64,000 nucleotides of DNA, from NCBI RefSeq assembly GCF_004798935.1, contig NZ_RAHT01000003.1:434001-498000 (forward strand). Reading direction: 5' to 3'. Position 1 is the first letter of the stretch, and every line of letters starts with the position of its first letter. This DNA comes from Ningiella ruwaisensis. Lineage in GTDB: Bacteria; Pseudomonadota; Gammaproteobacteria; Enterobacterales; Alteromonadaceae. Below the pieces are notes generated by a model. The model saw nothing but the letters and a program-made list of their open reading frames with translations. It was not told the DNA's origin and made no database searches. Made by a program: the position numbers and the translations under genes. Shown here piece after piece: positions 27,144 through 35,670 of this stretch.

Positions 27144-27295
27144 AAGTCATTCCTTGTTTGTGTGTAGCGATATTGCTTATTGTTAGATGTAAATCATAAG
27201 CTTAAGAGATATGTCGTCAATTGCCAATCCATTTTTTTCAGGTCCGCTTTCTTGTAAAAGCACCAGACGAGTTAGAGCGCCAGTCAGACTATCGA

Positions 27296-27781
27296 TTATA
27301 AAAAGCGCGCGTAATCTTCCCCGAGATTTATAACAAGTTCTTTGGTTTTGTTATCTTCAATGTACGAAAAGTCTTTAAACTCAAAACCTGGAGCGACAGT
27401 ACAGCCTAAAAATGTATATTGACCGGTAGTTTCAGCAGCCTGATAGTCGCCACCGCGGATCACTTCAAAAAAATCACTTCGATGCTTGGTATTGAGCTCG
27501 CCAATTACGCGAGATGTGATGCTTTTTCCTGATAAGGTCAAAATGCGCAGCGGGTCTCCCTCATACACGTTCCATATTTCATCGTGTAATACTTTGTGCC
27601 AACGACTGACCTGGCCTTGTGTAAGTAAAAAATAAATATGCGTCACCGCAGCCCTTGCTAACTGATTGACGGGGGATACAAGCTCGCTATCTGAGCGATA
27701 TTCTTCTGAGAAGTAGCCGCCTTCAGGGTGTGGCTGCATATTAAACTGCCGGATAATTTGTTGAATTCGTTTTTCGCTCAA
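27296..27781 (-). CDS. DUF985 cupin-family protein
   Basis: A 161-residue cupin of the DUF985 (cupin_5) family: FNMQPHPEGGYFSEEYRS, a central THIYFLLTQGQVSRWHKV, DEIWNVYEGDPL, and GCTVAPGFEFKDF near the end. The conserved PHPEGG, WHK and APGF elements are all present. The biochemical role of the family is unsettled. I take the TTG at 27781 as start, because AGGAATAACC precedes it and the protein then begins as other members do; an ATG at 27826 lacks a ribosome site. It is divergent from qmcA. Confidence 0.85.
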   Translation of the reverse strand: MSEKRIQQIIRQFNMQPHPEGGYFSEEYRSDSELVSPVNQLARAAVTHIYFLLTQGQVSRWHKVLHDEIWNVYEGDPLRILTLSGKSITSRVIGELNTKHRSDFFEVIRGGDYQAAETTGQYTFLGCTVAPGFEFKDFSYIEDNKTKELVINLGEDYARFL

Positions 27782-27950
27782 GGTTATTCCTACTAATGAT
27801 AGTGAAACGTCTAAAGCCGCAATCATACAAAAAGGCTAGCGCTCGCGCACTAAGCAAAGTAATATTCTTTGAGCGGTCAAATAACCGCGAACCTTTTTTA
27901 TGCTACAAGCCGCCATTTGTGCATGTAGCGAGCCGTTATAAGGAATCAAC

Positions 27951-28895
27951 ATGGAAGCTGTACTGGATATTCTCTTTCGCGCCGAAGTTGCGCTCATCAT
28001 ACTTATTATCGTTTTGCTTAAAACCTCTATAAAATTTGTTCCGCAGAATCGGGCTTTTATTATTGAGCGTTTTGGTAAGTTTCAGTCCACAAAAGAAGCC
28101 GGGCTTAATTTCATTTTACCTTTTATCGACAGAGTAGCCGCTGACCGTTCATTAAAAGAGCAGGCGGTTGATGTGCCTGAGCAAAGCGCAATCACAAAAG
28201 ATAATATTTCGCTTTCCGTCGATGGTGTTTTGTATTTCAGAGTACTCGACCCTTACAAAGCTACATATGGTGTTGAAGACTACGTGTTTGCGGTGACGCA
28301 GCTTGCACAAACGACCATGCGCTCCGAACTTGGAAAAATGGAGTTGGACAAAACGTTTGAAGAGCGTGACATCCTAAATACCAACATTGTAAGCGCGATA
28401 AATACTGCCTCTGGCCCATGGGGCATTCAGGTTATGCGCTATGAAATCAAAGACATCATTCCACCAAGCTCTGTGATGGAAGCAATGGAAGCGCAAATGA
28501 AAGCCGAACGTGTTAAACGGGCACAGATTCTGGAATCAGAAGGTGATCGCCAAGCCGCTATTAACCGAGCTGAAGGTGAAAAAGCCTCGGTGGTTCTTGC
28601 GGCAGAAGCGGATAAAGAAGAGCAAATTTTGCGTGCTCAAGGTGAAGCGTCTGCAATCGTTGCAGTGGCTGAAGCGCAAGCAGAAGCCCTGCATAAAGTC
28701 GGTAAAGCAGCCAATACAGAAGAAGGCCAGAAAGCCATTGAGCTAGACCTTGCGACAAAAGCGATTGAAGCGAAGCAAGCTATCGCTAAAGAAAGCTCTG
28801 TAGTTTTATTGCCTGATTCAAGCACAGAAGCTGGCTCTGTGGTAGCGCAGGCAACTAGCATTATTCAAGCTTTACAAGCGCATAAAAACGCGTAA
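27951..28895 (+). CDS. qmcA: QmcA-like SPFH/stomatin membrane protein
   Basis: A 314-residue SPFH/band 7 protein with an N-terminal anchor (ALIILIIVLLKTS). The SPFH core (about 25-185) reads VPQNRAFIIERFGKFQSTKEAGLNFILPFIDRV and TQLAQTTMRSELGKMELDKTFEERD in parts. A long Ala/Glu-rich coiled coil follows (ESEGDRQAAINRAEGEK). Such proteins form ring assemblies in the inner membrane that organise microdomains and proteases. The NfeD-family gene directly downstream is the classic partner, so the pair is one operon. The start has AAGGAATC upstream. Confidence 0.93.
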   Translation: MEAVLDILFRAEVALIILIIVLLKTSIKFVPQNRAFIIERFGKFQSTKEAGLNFILPFIDRVAADRSLKEQAVDVPEQSAITKDNISLSVDGVLYFRVLDPYKATYGVEDYVFAVTQLAQTTMRSELGKMELDKTFEERDILNTNIVSAINTASGPWGIQVMRYEIKDIIPPSSVMEAMEAQMKAERVKRAQILESEGDRQAAINRAEGEKASVVLAAEADKEEQILRAQGEASAIVAVAEAQAEALHKVGKAANTEEGQKAIELDLATKAIEAKQAIAKESSVVLLPDSSTEAGSVVAQATSIIQALQAHKNA

Positions 28896-28939
28896 CGCTC
28901 AGATAAAGCAAAAGATAAAACAAAATAGGAGGTACGCAT

Positions 28940-29407
28940 ATGACGTGGTTTTCGGAACATTATGCAGAAACACTATTAGTTATCGGTTTGGTTTTACTTG
29001 CTATCGAAATTTTGGTGCTGGGTTTTAGCACCTTCTTCGTCTTTTTTATTGGCCTTGCTACCGTTGTCACCGCCGCTTTAATTTATTTTGGTATACTGCC
29101 TGATACATGGCTTGCTTCACTTGGTTCCATTGCGGTATTTACCGGAGTTTTCGCAGCTCTGCTTTGGAAAAAGCTTCGTAAACTGCAAAACCATGTTGAT
29201 ACTAAACAAGCAGATAACGATATTGTCGGACATGTATTTATTTGTCCTGATGATATCGACCCCACAAAGCCGCAGGCACAACTACCCAGTTATCAATACT
29301 CTGGGATCAATTGGCGCTTATCTTCTGACAGTGAAATCAGTCGAGGTACGAAAGTGAGGGTCAAGCATACGGAAGTAGGGCTTTTGCATGTTGAGGTAGC
29401 TAGCTAA
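28940..29407 (+). CDS. NfeD-family membrane protein
   Basis: A 155-residue protein with N-terminal membrane helices (TLLVIGLVLLAIEILVLGFS, FFVFFIGLATVVTAALIYFG, LGSIAVFTGVFAALLW) and a C-terminal OB-fold domain (IVGHVFICPDDID, YSGINWRLSSDSEISRGTKV, HTEVGLLHVEV). NfeD-type OB domains bind or regulate the SPFH partner, here encoded 44 bp upstream. AGGAGG at 28928 is a near-perfect ribosome site. It is the short form without the ClpP-like domain. Confidence 0.92.
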   Translation: MTWFSEHYAETLLVIGLVLLAIEILVLGFSTFFVFFIGLATVVTAALIYFGILPDTWLASLGSIAVFTGVFAALLWKKLRKLQNHVDTKQADNDIVGHVFICPDDIDPTKPQAQLPSYQYSGINWRLSSDSEISRGTKVRVKHTEVGLLHVEVAS

Positions 29408-29426
29408 GAAAACAGGGAAGGTATTC

Positions 29427-30605
29427 ATGAAACCAATTATCGGCTGGGGTATATTTTGTGTATTTGCCTATGGCGTTTTATATGCTTTGTTCAGGCATTT
29501 CATATTTCCTCCATTTGATGAAGACTTTATGCTCAAGGGCGCGATTCAATACGAATCGCTCGATGAGCTATTTGATGTTACTCCGCAAACTACCGACAAA
29601 ATCATCACACAAGTTGCGCTTGAATCCTTTCTGGCAAATAAGGGTGAGCAAGGTGGTGTGCTTGCTCTTGCACAATCAAACTCTGGCGCGTGGGGTATCA
29701 GCTACGCAGGAAGTGATTCACCAACGCCGGAAAAGCTTGCCATTGAAGTATGTCAGTCCTACAACCAGGAATTTGAAGAAATAGCGCCTTGCAAAATTAT
29801 TTTTAATCAAGGCGCCTGGATAGAAGAAGCAAATCGCGCCAAAGAAATTCTTGCCACCCTGCCAGAGTGGGAACCCGACGAGCCGTTTGACCAGCGAGCG
29901 GTTCGAAACAGCGCAAGAAGCGACTTTGAAAATGGTGACATTCCACTCGCTTTGTCAAAGCTACTATGGTTTTATCATAAAGCTTTATTAAAGAATAAAT
30001 ACTTGACTGCCGTTCGTCATTCCTATATCACCGGACTGTGGGAGGATGTTGCAGAGGTTTATCCTGATGCCAAAGTTTTGATGCATTACGCGGCGATAAA
30101 ACTTAAAGCCGACACGCTCGCATCTTCTGATTATGCAAGATTTCATATTGATGATTATGAGGAGTTGAATTCACGACTTCATTTTCACAAGCGCTCGCTT
30201 GATTTATTCATTCTCCTGCATGAAACTAGGCTGAGCATAGCAACTAAATCGTTTTTAACGTTGAAAAAAGCGCTGATGTGGGAAAGCGCATATGAGTTAC
30301 TTGGCTTTTACATTGCTCCAGAGCCTGATTACGAAAGAGCACTTAAAGACTATTTGTCGATTACTATGCGGATGGATACCCGTGGAGAAGCAAGCGATGG
30401 GATTGAAAAGTATTCCATGGTACAAGTTGCAGATTTAGTCACAATACTTGCCAACAATGGTCGCTTGAACGAGGCCCAAACAATTGTATCTAACGCTGCC
30501 AAAGATTTTAGTAACGATGACTTTGACAGGGTTTTGCAACATGCCTTAAATGGAAAAATTATAAGCTACACTAACTTTGAGAGGCTTGCTGACACTGAAT
30601 CTTAA
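29427..30605 (+). CDS. Hypothetical membrane-anchored protein following qmcA-nfeD
   Basis: A 392-residue protein I do not recognise. It has one N-terminal membrane helix (IIGWGIFCVFAYGVLYALF). A soluble region of about 100 residues follows with a Cys pair (EVCQSYNQEFEEIAPC). The rest is an all-helical domain (about 150-390) with TPR-like spacing: DIPLALSKLLWFYHKALLKNKY, WESAYELLGFY, and NGRLNEAQTIVSNAAKDF. It starts 19 bp after nfeD with a good ribosome site (GGGAAGG) and is probably in that operon. It may be a scaffold or partner for the SPFH assembly. No domain name can be assigned with confidence. Confidence 0.75.
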   Translation: MKPIIGWGIFCVFAYGVLYALFRHFIFPPFDEDFMLKGAIQYESLDELFDVTPQTTDKIITQVALESFLANKGEQGGVLALAQSNSGAWGISYAGSDSPTPEKLAIEVCQSYNQEFEEIAPCKIIFNQGAWIEEANRAKEILATLPEWEPDEPFDQRAVRNSARSDFENGDIPLALSKLLWFYHKALLKNKYLTAVRHSYITGLWEDVAEVYPDAKVLMHYAAIKLKADTLASSDYARFHIDDYEELNSRLHFHKRSLDLFILLHETRLSIATKSFLTLKKALMWESAYELLGFYIAPEPDYERALKDYLSITMRMDTRGEASDGIEKYSMVQVADLVTILANNGRLNEAQTIVSNAAKDFSNDDFDRVLQHALNGKIISYTNFERLADTES

Positions 30606-30646
30606 AAACAACGGCTTTTTGGTGTAATAACAGCAGCGTTATGCAA

Positions 30647-31642
30647 CTAAAATAAATTAAAATTAGAGATAATCCCCTCAACGACAGCACCTGCTGCCCA
30701 CGATAGCGGCACGCTTATCGCTATGATGATGCCCTTTATTCCCTGTGGAAGGTCAATTGGCCACTCAGACGACGCGTAAATTTCCTGTTTAGCGCTAATA
30801 AGCGATGCGAGGTTACGAATATCTTCGGGTTGCTTAAAAATTTCCATGTGTTTGGTCTCAACACCGTCAGTCATTAATTCACTTATCGCCTCATTGATAC
30901 GCGTTAACGCAAGCTTTTTTTGTGTTGCAATAGCATGATGCACTTTAAATACCGGTAAAAAAAGATAGAGAGCAAAGCAAAGAAACAATAGGCCAACAAG
31001 GAAAATGTCGAGCAATGGCACAGATTTTTGGAACCAGAACATTGGGGTAAACGCCATAAAACATGCGCACATCGCAGTATTGTATATAACAAGATCGGAA
31101 ATAGGCTTTAAATCCTTAATGCTGAAAAGATCCAACGTGTCTTTATCTAAATAATTAGCAACCACATATCGTGTGATATAAAAAAGATTGAGCAAAAAGT
31201 AAAAGCATCCTCCCCAAAATGGAATAGCAGAAATATTCATGAACATGATGAGTGGATCTAAGTCAAGTGCGAGTAAATTTTCTGTGTAAAGATAGAAAAA
31301 GGTGATGGTGAAACCAATTAACAAACTTATCCATTTTAATCGACGTACTTTAATGTAGAAATTTGTCAACAAAACATGCGTGTATTTTTGAGCATTCGTG
31401 GCGTTTAAAAACTGCGAGAGCGAAACAAAGCTTTTTTGACGCAAGAAATTGGCACTCACAACAGCAAATACTGTCATCAGTGGCATCGCCAGTGCGGCAT
31501 TGCGCACTCTTATTCCTGCTTCATTCATTTCGATAGAGAATGCACCGAAACCGTATGCAAGAGACAAAAGTGTTAAATAATATACAATCGCAAGAATTAT
31601 TTGATATTTGATTCTGATGATAGAGAAATGTTGCTGTTCCAT
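30647..31642 (-). CDS. Unknown seven-helix membrane protein (paralogue B of a tandem pair)
   Basis: A 331-residue integral membrane protein of no family I recognise. Helices lie near residues 13-30, 47-66, 101-119, 131-160 (perhaps two), 183-203, 210-232 and 304-325. A cytoplasmic-looking segment of about 70 residues before the last helix includes TQKKLALTRINEAISELM. It shares length, helix plan and scattered motifs with the gene 9 bp upstream: DLFSIKDLKPISDLVI versus SLFEVEKLSPIGHFLI, and VPLSWAAGAVVE versus LPLLSWVGAGVV. This indicates an old tandem duplication. No transport or enzymatic motif was found. Confidence 0.8.
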   Translation of the reverse strand: MEQQHFSIIRIKYQIILAIVYYLTLLSLAYGFGAFSIEMNEAGIRVRNAALAMPLMTVFAVVSANFLRQKSFVSLSQFLNATNAQKYTHVLLTNFYIKVRRLKWISLLIGFTITFFYLYTENLLALDLDPLIMFMNISAIPFWGGCFYFLLNLFYITRYVVANYLDKDTLDLFSIKDLKPISDLVIYNTAMCACFMAFTPMFWFQKSVPLLDIFLVGLLFLCFALYLFLPVFKVHHAIATQKKLALTRINEAISELMTDGVETKHMEIFKQPEDIRNLASLISAKQEIYASSEWPIDLPQGIKGIIIAISVPLSWAAGAVVEGIISNFNLF

Positions 31643-31651
31643 AGCTGCGAT

Positions 31652-32647
31652 TTACTCAATTATCTTTAACATTTGACTGACAACCCCTGCACCTACCCAA
31701 GATAAAAGCGGCAAGAAAAATAGCACCATCAGCTTGATTACTGTTGATTGTGATACCGGCATGGAAGACTGCGATGAAAGTTCTTTTCGTACCAATAGGA
31801 GGTCAGACACATACTGTAATCGCTTGTGATCATCGACTAATCGTCTATTGGTTTTTGCCTTATTACTTTGACCAATGTGCTCAAGAAGTTGCAAATTCAG
31901 ATTCTGTAGCGCTTCCTGCTTCTGTTGAGTCAGTGTTGTCTGCAATGTGTTCAGAGGGAGTATCAGAGCGGCAAGCATTATCAGCGAAAACACAGTGATC
32001 AAGGCTATATCAATTGTGGACAAAGGGATGAAGAGTATATTAAGTGCGTATATCGCCAAGGCTCCGCAAAAAATAAAAAATACGGTAATTAGAAAATGGC
32101 CTATCGGGCTGAGTTTTTCCACCTCAAATAAGCTCAAGCGTAAGCGATATCGCAAAATTTTGCGAAGTACTCGATACACGTTATAAATTGAATTCAGAAT
32201 CAATAAAATCGACGTCCAGAGCGGTACTGCCTGCAGCAACAAAACAACGCGCATATCATTGGTCGACTCGTAAAACAGAACCCCGCTGGCAATAAGGTAA
32301 GTGCTCGCCGCAACCACAGCCAATACTATGACAAACTTAAGACATCGAATGGTATTGAGATTTAAAAAGTGAGTGAAGTGGCTTTTAAGCCTTTTTGTGT
32401 CCCAAGTCTTATTTACACTGCTAAGCTGGGCGAGTGCGTTCGCTCCTACTTTATTTATGGCAAGGTTACCCATAATTAAAAACGCTGTTAAGGCGGGCAA
32501 AACAAGCGCTGCGCCTGCATCACGCGCATCCATATCAGACGCAATATTTTGTTCGCTTAAAAAACCAAGTTGAAAATTTAGCGTCCATCCGAAAATGGCG
32601 TATAAACAAGCGAAAACATAAATCAGATATTTTCCCATCATTTTCAA
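31652..32647 (-). CDS. Unknown seven-helix membrane protein (paralogue A of a tandem pair)
   Basis: A 331-residue integral membrane protein, exactly the length of its downstream neighbour, which starts 9 bp after its stop. Helices lie near residues 7-25, 45-64, 98-121, 130-157, 170-195, 205-225 and 303-325. A loop after helix 6 (TLTQQKQEALQNLNLQLLEHI) is polar and helical. It ends in LPLLSWVGAGVVSQML, matching the paralogue. The pair is expected to be co-translated and could form a heteromer. The function is unknown; it is read away from the ribosomal operon. Confidence 0.8.
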   Translation of the reverse strand: MKMMGKYLIYVFACLYAIFGWTLNFQLGFLSEQNIASDMDARDAGAALVLPALTAFLIMGNLAINKVGANALAQLSSVNKTWDTKRLKSHFTHFLNLNTIRCLKFVIVLAVVAASTYLIASGVLFYESTNDMRVVLLLQAVPLWTSILLILNSIYNVYRVLRKILRYRLRLSLFEVEKLSPIGHFLITVFFIFCGALAIYALNILFIPLSTIDIALITVFSLIMLAALILPLNTLQTTLTQQKQEALQNLNLQLLEHIGQSNKAKTNRRLVDDHKRLQYVSDLLLVRKELSSQSSMPVSQSTVIKLMVLFFLPLLSWVGAGVVSQMLKIIE

Positions 32648-32819
32648 AGTTTTATGGTTTTAGATAGTTATTGCATGAAATGCCTATTTTAGCAAGGTTG
32701 CAAAGGTAAGCCATTTACAAATCGTTAACAAAACTTTTAAAGGCAGTTTTAAAACTTCATTTAAGATGCAGATCATTGTGAGTAGCATTTTCAATAATGA
32801 CATATGTGCTCAATAAATC

Positions 32820-32848
32820 TTGCTCTTTACATACTTTATCTGTATTAT
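32820..32848 (+). promoter_or_regulatory. rpsF: Candidate promoter of rpsF-rpsR-rplI
   Basis: TTGCTC (32820-32825), a 17-bp spacer and TATTAT (32843-32848), followed by GCGCGCCC. The GC-rich discriminator fits growth-rate and ppGpp control typical of ribosomal-protein genes. It is placed 85 bp before the rpsF start, leaving room for the leader hairpin. Confidence 0.55.
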
Positions 32849-32882
32849 GCGCGCCCTTGCAGTCAACATCCAAGTTCCTTGT

Positions 32883-32927
32883 CTCCATATAGCCGACTGC
32901 ACTATCCGAGACTATAACCGTAGGGAG
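32883..32927 (+). promoter_or_regulatory. Candidate S6:S18-binding leader hairpin
   Basis: CTCC (32883-32886) pairs with GGAG (32924-32927), and TATAG (32888-32892) pairs with CTATA (32912-32916). The 3' side carries a bulge containing CCG (32918-32920). GGAG is the rpsF ribosome site. S6:S18 complexes are known to bind a CCG-bulged hairpin in rpsF leaders and repress translation. The layout fits; the identity is inferred from pairing alone. Confidence 0.6.
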
Positions 32928-32932
32928 CAGTA

Positions 32933-33325
32933 ATGCGTCATTACGAAATCGTATTTATGGTTCACCCTGATCAGAGTGAACAAGTACCTAGTATGATTGA
33001 AAAATACAAAGGTATTCTTACCCAAGACGGTGGTCAAATCCATCGTTTAGAAGACTGGGGCCGTCGTCAATTGGCTTACCCAATCGAAAAATTACACAAA
33101 GCTCATTATGTGCTAATCAACGCTGAAGCGACTAGCGAAGCCGTTGAAGAGCTTGAAACAGCATTCCGTTACAACGACATCGTGCTTCGCAATCTAATTA
33201 TGCGCACCAAGTCTGCTGTGACTGAGCAATCACCTATGGCAAAAGAAGAGCGAAGAGAAGAGCGTAAAGAACGTCCTGCTCCAGCACAATCAACTGCCAC
33301 AGAATCAGAAGAGGGAGAAGAATAA
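32933..33325 (+). CDS. rpsF: 30S ribosomal protein S6
   Basis: A 130-residue protein matching bacterial S6: [40 protein letters not shown] and [13 protein letters not shown]. An acidic C-terminal tail (ESEEGEE) is the site where RimK adds glutamates in E. coli. It binds S18 and 16S rRNA in the platform of the small subunit. The stop overlaps the rpsR start (TAATG). No priB gene lies between them. Confidence 0.99.
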   Translation: MRHYEIVFMVHPDQSEQVPSMIEKYKGILTQDGGQIHRLEDWGRRQLAYPIEKLHKAHYVLINAEATSEAVEELETAFRYNDIVLRNLIMRTKSAVTEQSPMAKEERREERKERPAPAQSTATESEEGEE

Positions 33326-33552
33326 TGGCTCGTTATTTCAGACGTCGTAAGTTCTGCCGTTTTTCTGCAGAAGGTGTTACTGAGATAGATTATAAAGATA
33401 TCTCATTGCTTAAAAACTACATCACTGAAAGTGGTAAAATCGTGCCTAGCCGTATTACCGGAACTAGCGCAAAATATCAGCGTCAGCTATCAACGGCAAT
33501 TAAGCGTGCTCGCTTCTTGGCCTTGTTACCTTACACTGACTCACACAAGTAA
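33325..33552 (+). CDS. rpsR: 30S ribosomal protein S18
   Basis: A 75-residue protein matching S18 throughout: [44 protein letters not shown] in two stretches, and the Arg-rich [20 protein letters not shown] end. It forms a heterodimer with S6. Its start shares one base with the rpsF stop, giving coupled translation and balanced S6:S18 supply. Confidence 0.99.
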   Translation: MARYFRRRKFCRFSAEGVTEIDYKDISLLKNYITESGKIVPSRITGTSAKYQRQLSTAIKRARFLALLPYTDSHK

Positions 33553-33578
33553 GTTTGGCAATTTAAGAGGTAGCAAAG

Positions 33579-34031
33579 ATGGATATCATTCTACTAGACA
33601 AAATCGCCAACTTAGGCGGTTTGGGTGACCAAGTCACTGTAAAATCAGGTTATGCACGTAACTTCTTATTCCCACAAGGAAAGGCAGTTCCTGCTACTAA
33701 AGCTAACGTTGAAAAATTTGAAGCACGTCGCGCAGAGCTTGAAGCTAAAATAGCGAAAGATTTGGCCGATGCAGAAGCCCGTGCTGAAAAACTTAACGCT
33801 TTAGACACCATCGTTATTGCCGCTCCAGCCGGCGACGAAGGTAAACTTTTTGGATCAATCGGTACTCGTGACATTGCTGATGCAATCACTAATGCCGGTG
33901 TTGAAGTCACAAAAGCAGAGGTGAAGCTTCCTACTGGTACGCTTCGTGAAACGGGCGAGTATGAAATTGACTTGCAAGTACACTCTGACGTAATGGCTGC
34001 AATTAAACTTCAGATAATCGCTGAAGCTTAA
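33579..34031 (+). CDS. rplI: 50S ribosomal protein L9
   Basis: A 150-residue protein matching L9. The N-terminal domain is [36 protein letters not shown] (in two stretches), joined by the long connecting helix (about 40-75) to the C-terminal domain ([28 protein letters not shown]). It binds the base of the L1 stalk region. GAGGT precedes the start by 8 nt. It is last in the rpsF-rpsR-rplI operon and is followed by a strong terminator. dnaB, its usual neighbour, is 24 kb away. Confidence 0.99.
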   Translation: MDIILLDKIANLGGLGDQVTVKSGYARNFLFPQGKAVPATKANVEKFEARRAELEAKIAKDLADAEARAEKLNALDTIVIAAPAGDEGKLFGSIGTRDIADAITNAGVEVTKAEVKLPTGTLRETGEYEIDLQVHSDVMAAIKLQIIAEA

Positions 34032-34050
34032 TCGCTCATCCAGCTATACA

Positions 34051-34084
34051 AAAAGGCCGCTTTGCTATGCATTGCGGCCTTTTT
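34051..34084. terminator. Rho-independent terminator after rplI
   Basis: AAAAGGCCGC (34051-34060) and GCGGCCTTTT (34074-34083) around a 13-nt loop. The A- and T-rich flanks make it potentially bidirectional, serving also the former gene on the other strand. Confidence 0.92.
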
Positions 34085-34086
34085 GT

Positions 34087-34227
34087 TTATTGCGAATTTA
34101 CCGCATTCACAAGTAGTGTCTCGGCATCAGTTTGAGATAGTGGCTTGCTTAACAAGTATCCCTGAACTCTGTCCACTTCAAGTTCCTTACAAAGCGCAAA
34201 TTGAGTATCGGTTTTTTTAATTAGCTC
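34087..34227 (-). pseudogene. Remnant of an EAL-domain (c-di-GMP phosphodiesterase) gene, C-terminal end
   Basis: Read on the reverse strand, these 46 codons plus stop encode the end of an EAL domain. They include TDTQFALCKELEVDRVQGYLLSKPLS in two stretches, matching the family pattern E(L/Y)GCDYVQGYLFSKPL. The frame closes with a TGA just upstream (34231-34233), before the EGVE motif, so only the last helix-strand-helix of the domain survives. No upstream part is recognisable up to the thiolase gene. The stop sits 3 bp from the rplI terminator. It differs from the intact EAL protein at 37326-39068, so it is not a recent copy of it. Confidence 0.75.
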
Positions 34228-34318
34228 GCTTCATAAACCTCTATCATTTTTTTAAATGGCAAATGCTTTTTATATCGCTATGATTGAATAAAACAGTACT
34301 TTAAAACGAGTAAAAGCT

Positions 34319-35503
34319 ATGAAAGAAGCCGTCATTGTTTCAACTGCAAGAACACCTATAGGTCGCGCATACAAAGGCGCATTTAATAATATTAAGTCGC
34401 CTACTCTAACTGCTCATGCAATTAAGCATGCAGTTGAAAGAGCCAGGATATCGCCAGAAGAAATTGACGATGTCATCATAGGTTCGGTGCTTAACGCAGG
34501 TAGTGCTGGTGGTAATATCGCCCGGTTGGCAACACTTGCAGCAGGTTTACCAAATACCGTTTCCGGACAAACCATCGATAGGCAGTGCTCGTCAGGTTTG
34601 ATGGCAATAGCAACTGCCGCTAAACAAGTCATTGTAGATGGTATGCAAACAGTGGTCGCTGGTGGGCAAGACAATATCACAGAGGTCCAGCAAAAGTATT
34701 TCGAATGGGCGAGTCAGAGTATGGATGACAATGTTATTGCCCATGAGAAACACGCCTACATGCCAATGTTATTTACCGCAGAGCATGTTGCTAAAACCTA
34801 TAAAATTAGCCGTGAAGCTCAGGATGAATATGCCTTAAGTTCTCAGCAACGAACGGCTAAAGCACAGACAGAAGGTAAATTTGACGATGAGATTGTGCCG
34901 CTTACTGCTACAAAAGCGCTATTTAACAAAGAAACGAAAGAAATCACATATGAAGAAGTAACGCTTGATAAGGATGAAGGCAATCGCCCTTCAACGACAT
35001 TAGAGGATTTGCAGAAGTTGAACCCAGTGATTGATGGTGGGGTAATTACAGCAGGTAACGCTTCTCAACTGTCTGATGGCGCATCAGCGTGTGTTGTGAT
35101 GGATGCAAAACTCGCGCAACAGCGAGGCCTGGATGCGCTGGGCATCTATAGAGGCATGGCTGTTGCCGGTAATGCGCCAGAGGAAATGGGTATTGGGCCC
35201 ATATATGCTATTCCAAAACTTCTTAAAGCACATGGCCTGTCAATCAACGACATTGGCCTCTGGGAGCTAAATGAGGCCTTTGCTTGCCAAGCGCTTTACT
35301 GCAGAGATAAGTTAGGTATTGACCCAGATATTTACAATGTGAACGGAGGTGCCATCAGTATCGGACATCCATACGGGATGACTGGTGCTCGAACGACAGG
35401 TCACGCACTGATAGAAGGTAAACGTCGCGGAGTGAAATATGTGGTAGTTACCATGTGTGTGGGTGGCGGTATGGGAGCCGCGGGCTTATTCGAAGTAGCC
35501 TAA
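34319..35503 (+). CDS. Acetyl-CoA C-acetyltransferase (thiolase)
   Basis: A 394-residue thiolase that condenses or cleaves acyl-CoA. The nucleophile is Cys90 ([12 protein letters not shown]), with His350 ([16 protein letters not shown]) and Cys380 ([11 protein letters not shown]) completing the active site. The length is that of biosynthetic or degradative tetrameric thiolases. It stands alone, without fadB or a hydroxyacyl-CoA dehydrogenase nearby, so pathway assignment (fatty-acid, ketone or amino-acid breakdown) is open. It is not adjacent to polyhydroxyalkanoate genes. Confidence 0.93.
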   Translation: MKEAVIVSTARTPIGRAYKGAFNNIKSPTLTAHAIKHAVERARISPEEIDDVIIGSVLNAGSAGGNIARLATLAAGLPNTVSGQTIDRQCSSGLMAIATAAKQVIVDGMQTVVAGGQDNITEVQQKYFEWASQSMDDNVIAHEKHAYMPMLFTAEHVAKTYKISREAQDEYALSSQQRTAKAQTEGKFDDEIVPLTATKALFNKETKEITYEEVTLDKDEGNRPSTTLEDLQKLNPVIDGGVITAGNASQLSDGASACVVMDAKLAQQRGLDALGIYRGMAVAGNAPEEMGIGPIYAIPKLLKAHGLSINDIGLWELNEAFACQALYCRDKLGIDPDIYNVNGGAISIGHPYGMTGARTTGHALIEGKRRGVKYVVVTMCVGGGMGAAGLFEVA

Positions 35504-35543
35504 AGTCGAGTTTTAAGTCATTTTCGCTCAAACTTTACTCACT

Positions 35544-35580
35544 TGGTAAAGCGGCGCTTGAGACAAAGGCCGCTTTACCA
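35544..35580. repeat. Hairpin downstream of the thiolase gene
   Basis: TGGTAAAGCGGC and GCCGCTTTACCA form a perfect 12-bp stem around a 13-nt loop. There is no T-run, so it may be a processing or stabilising structure rather than a full terminator. Confidence 0.65.
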
Positions 35581-35670
35581 TAGTATCAAGTGTCTTTTGC
35601 TTTATTTTACTGGTCTAAAAGCCTGATATGTCTTGCTCTGCCACAAAGCGTTTAATCAAAAAGAAAGTGC

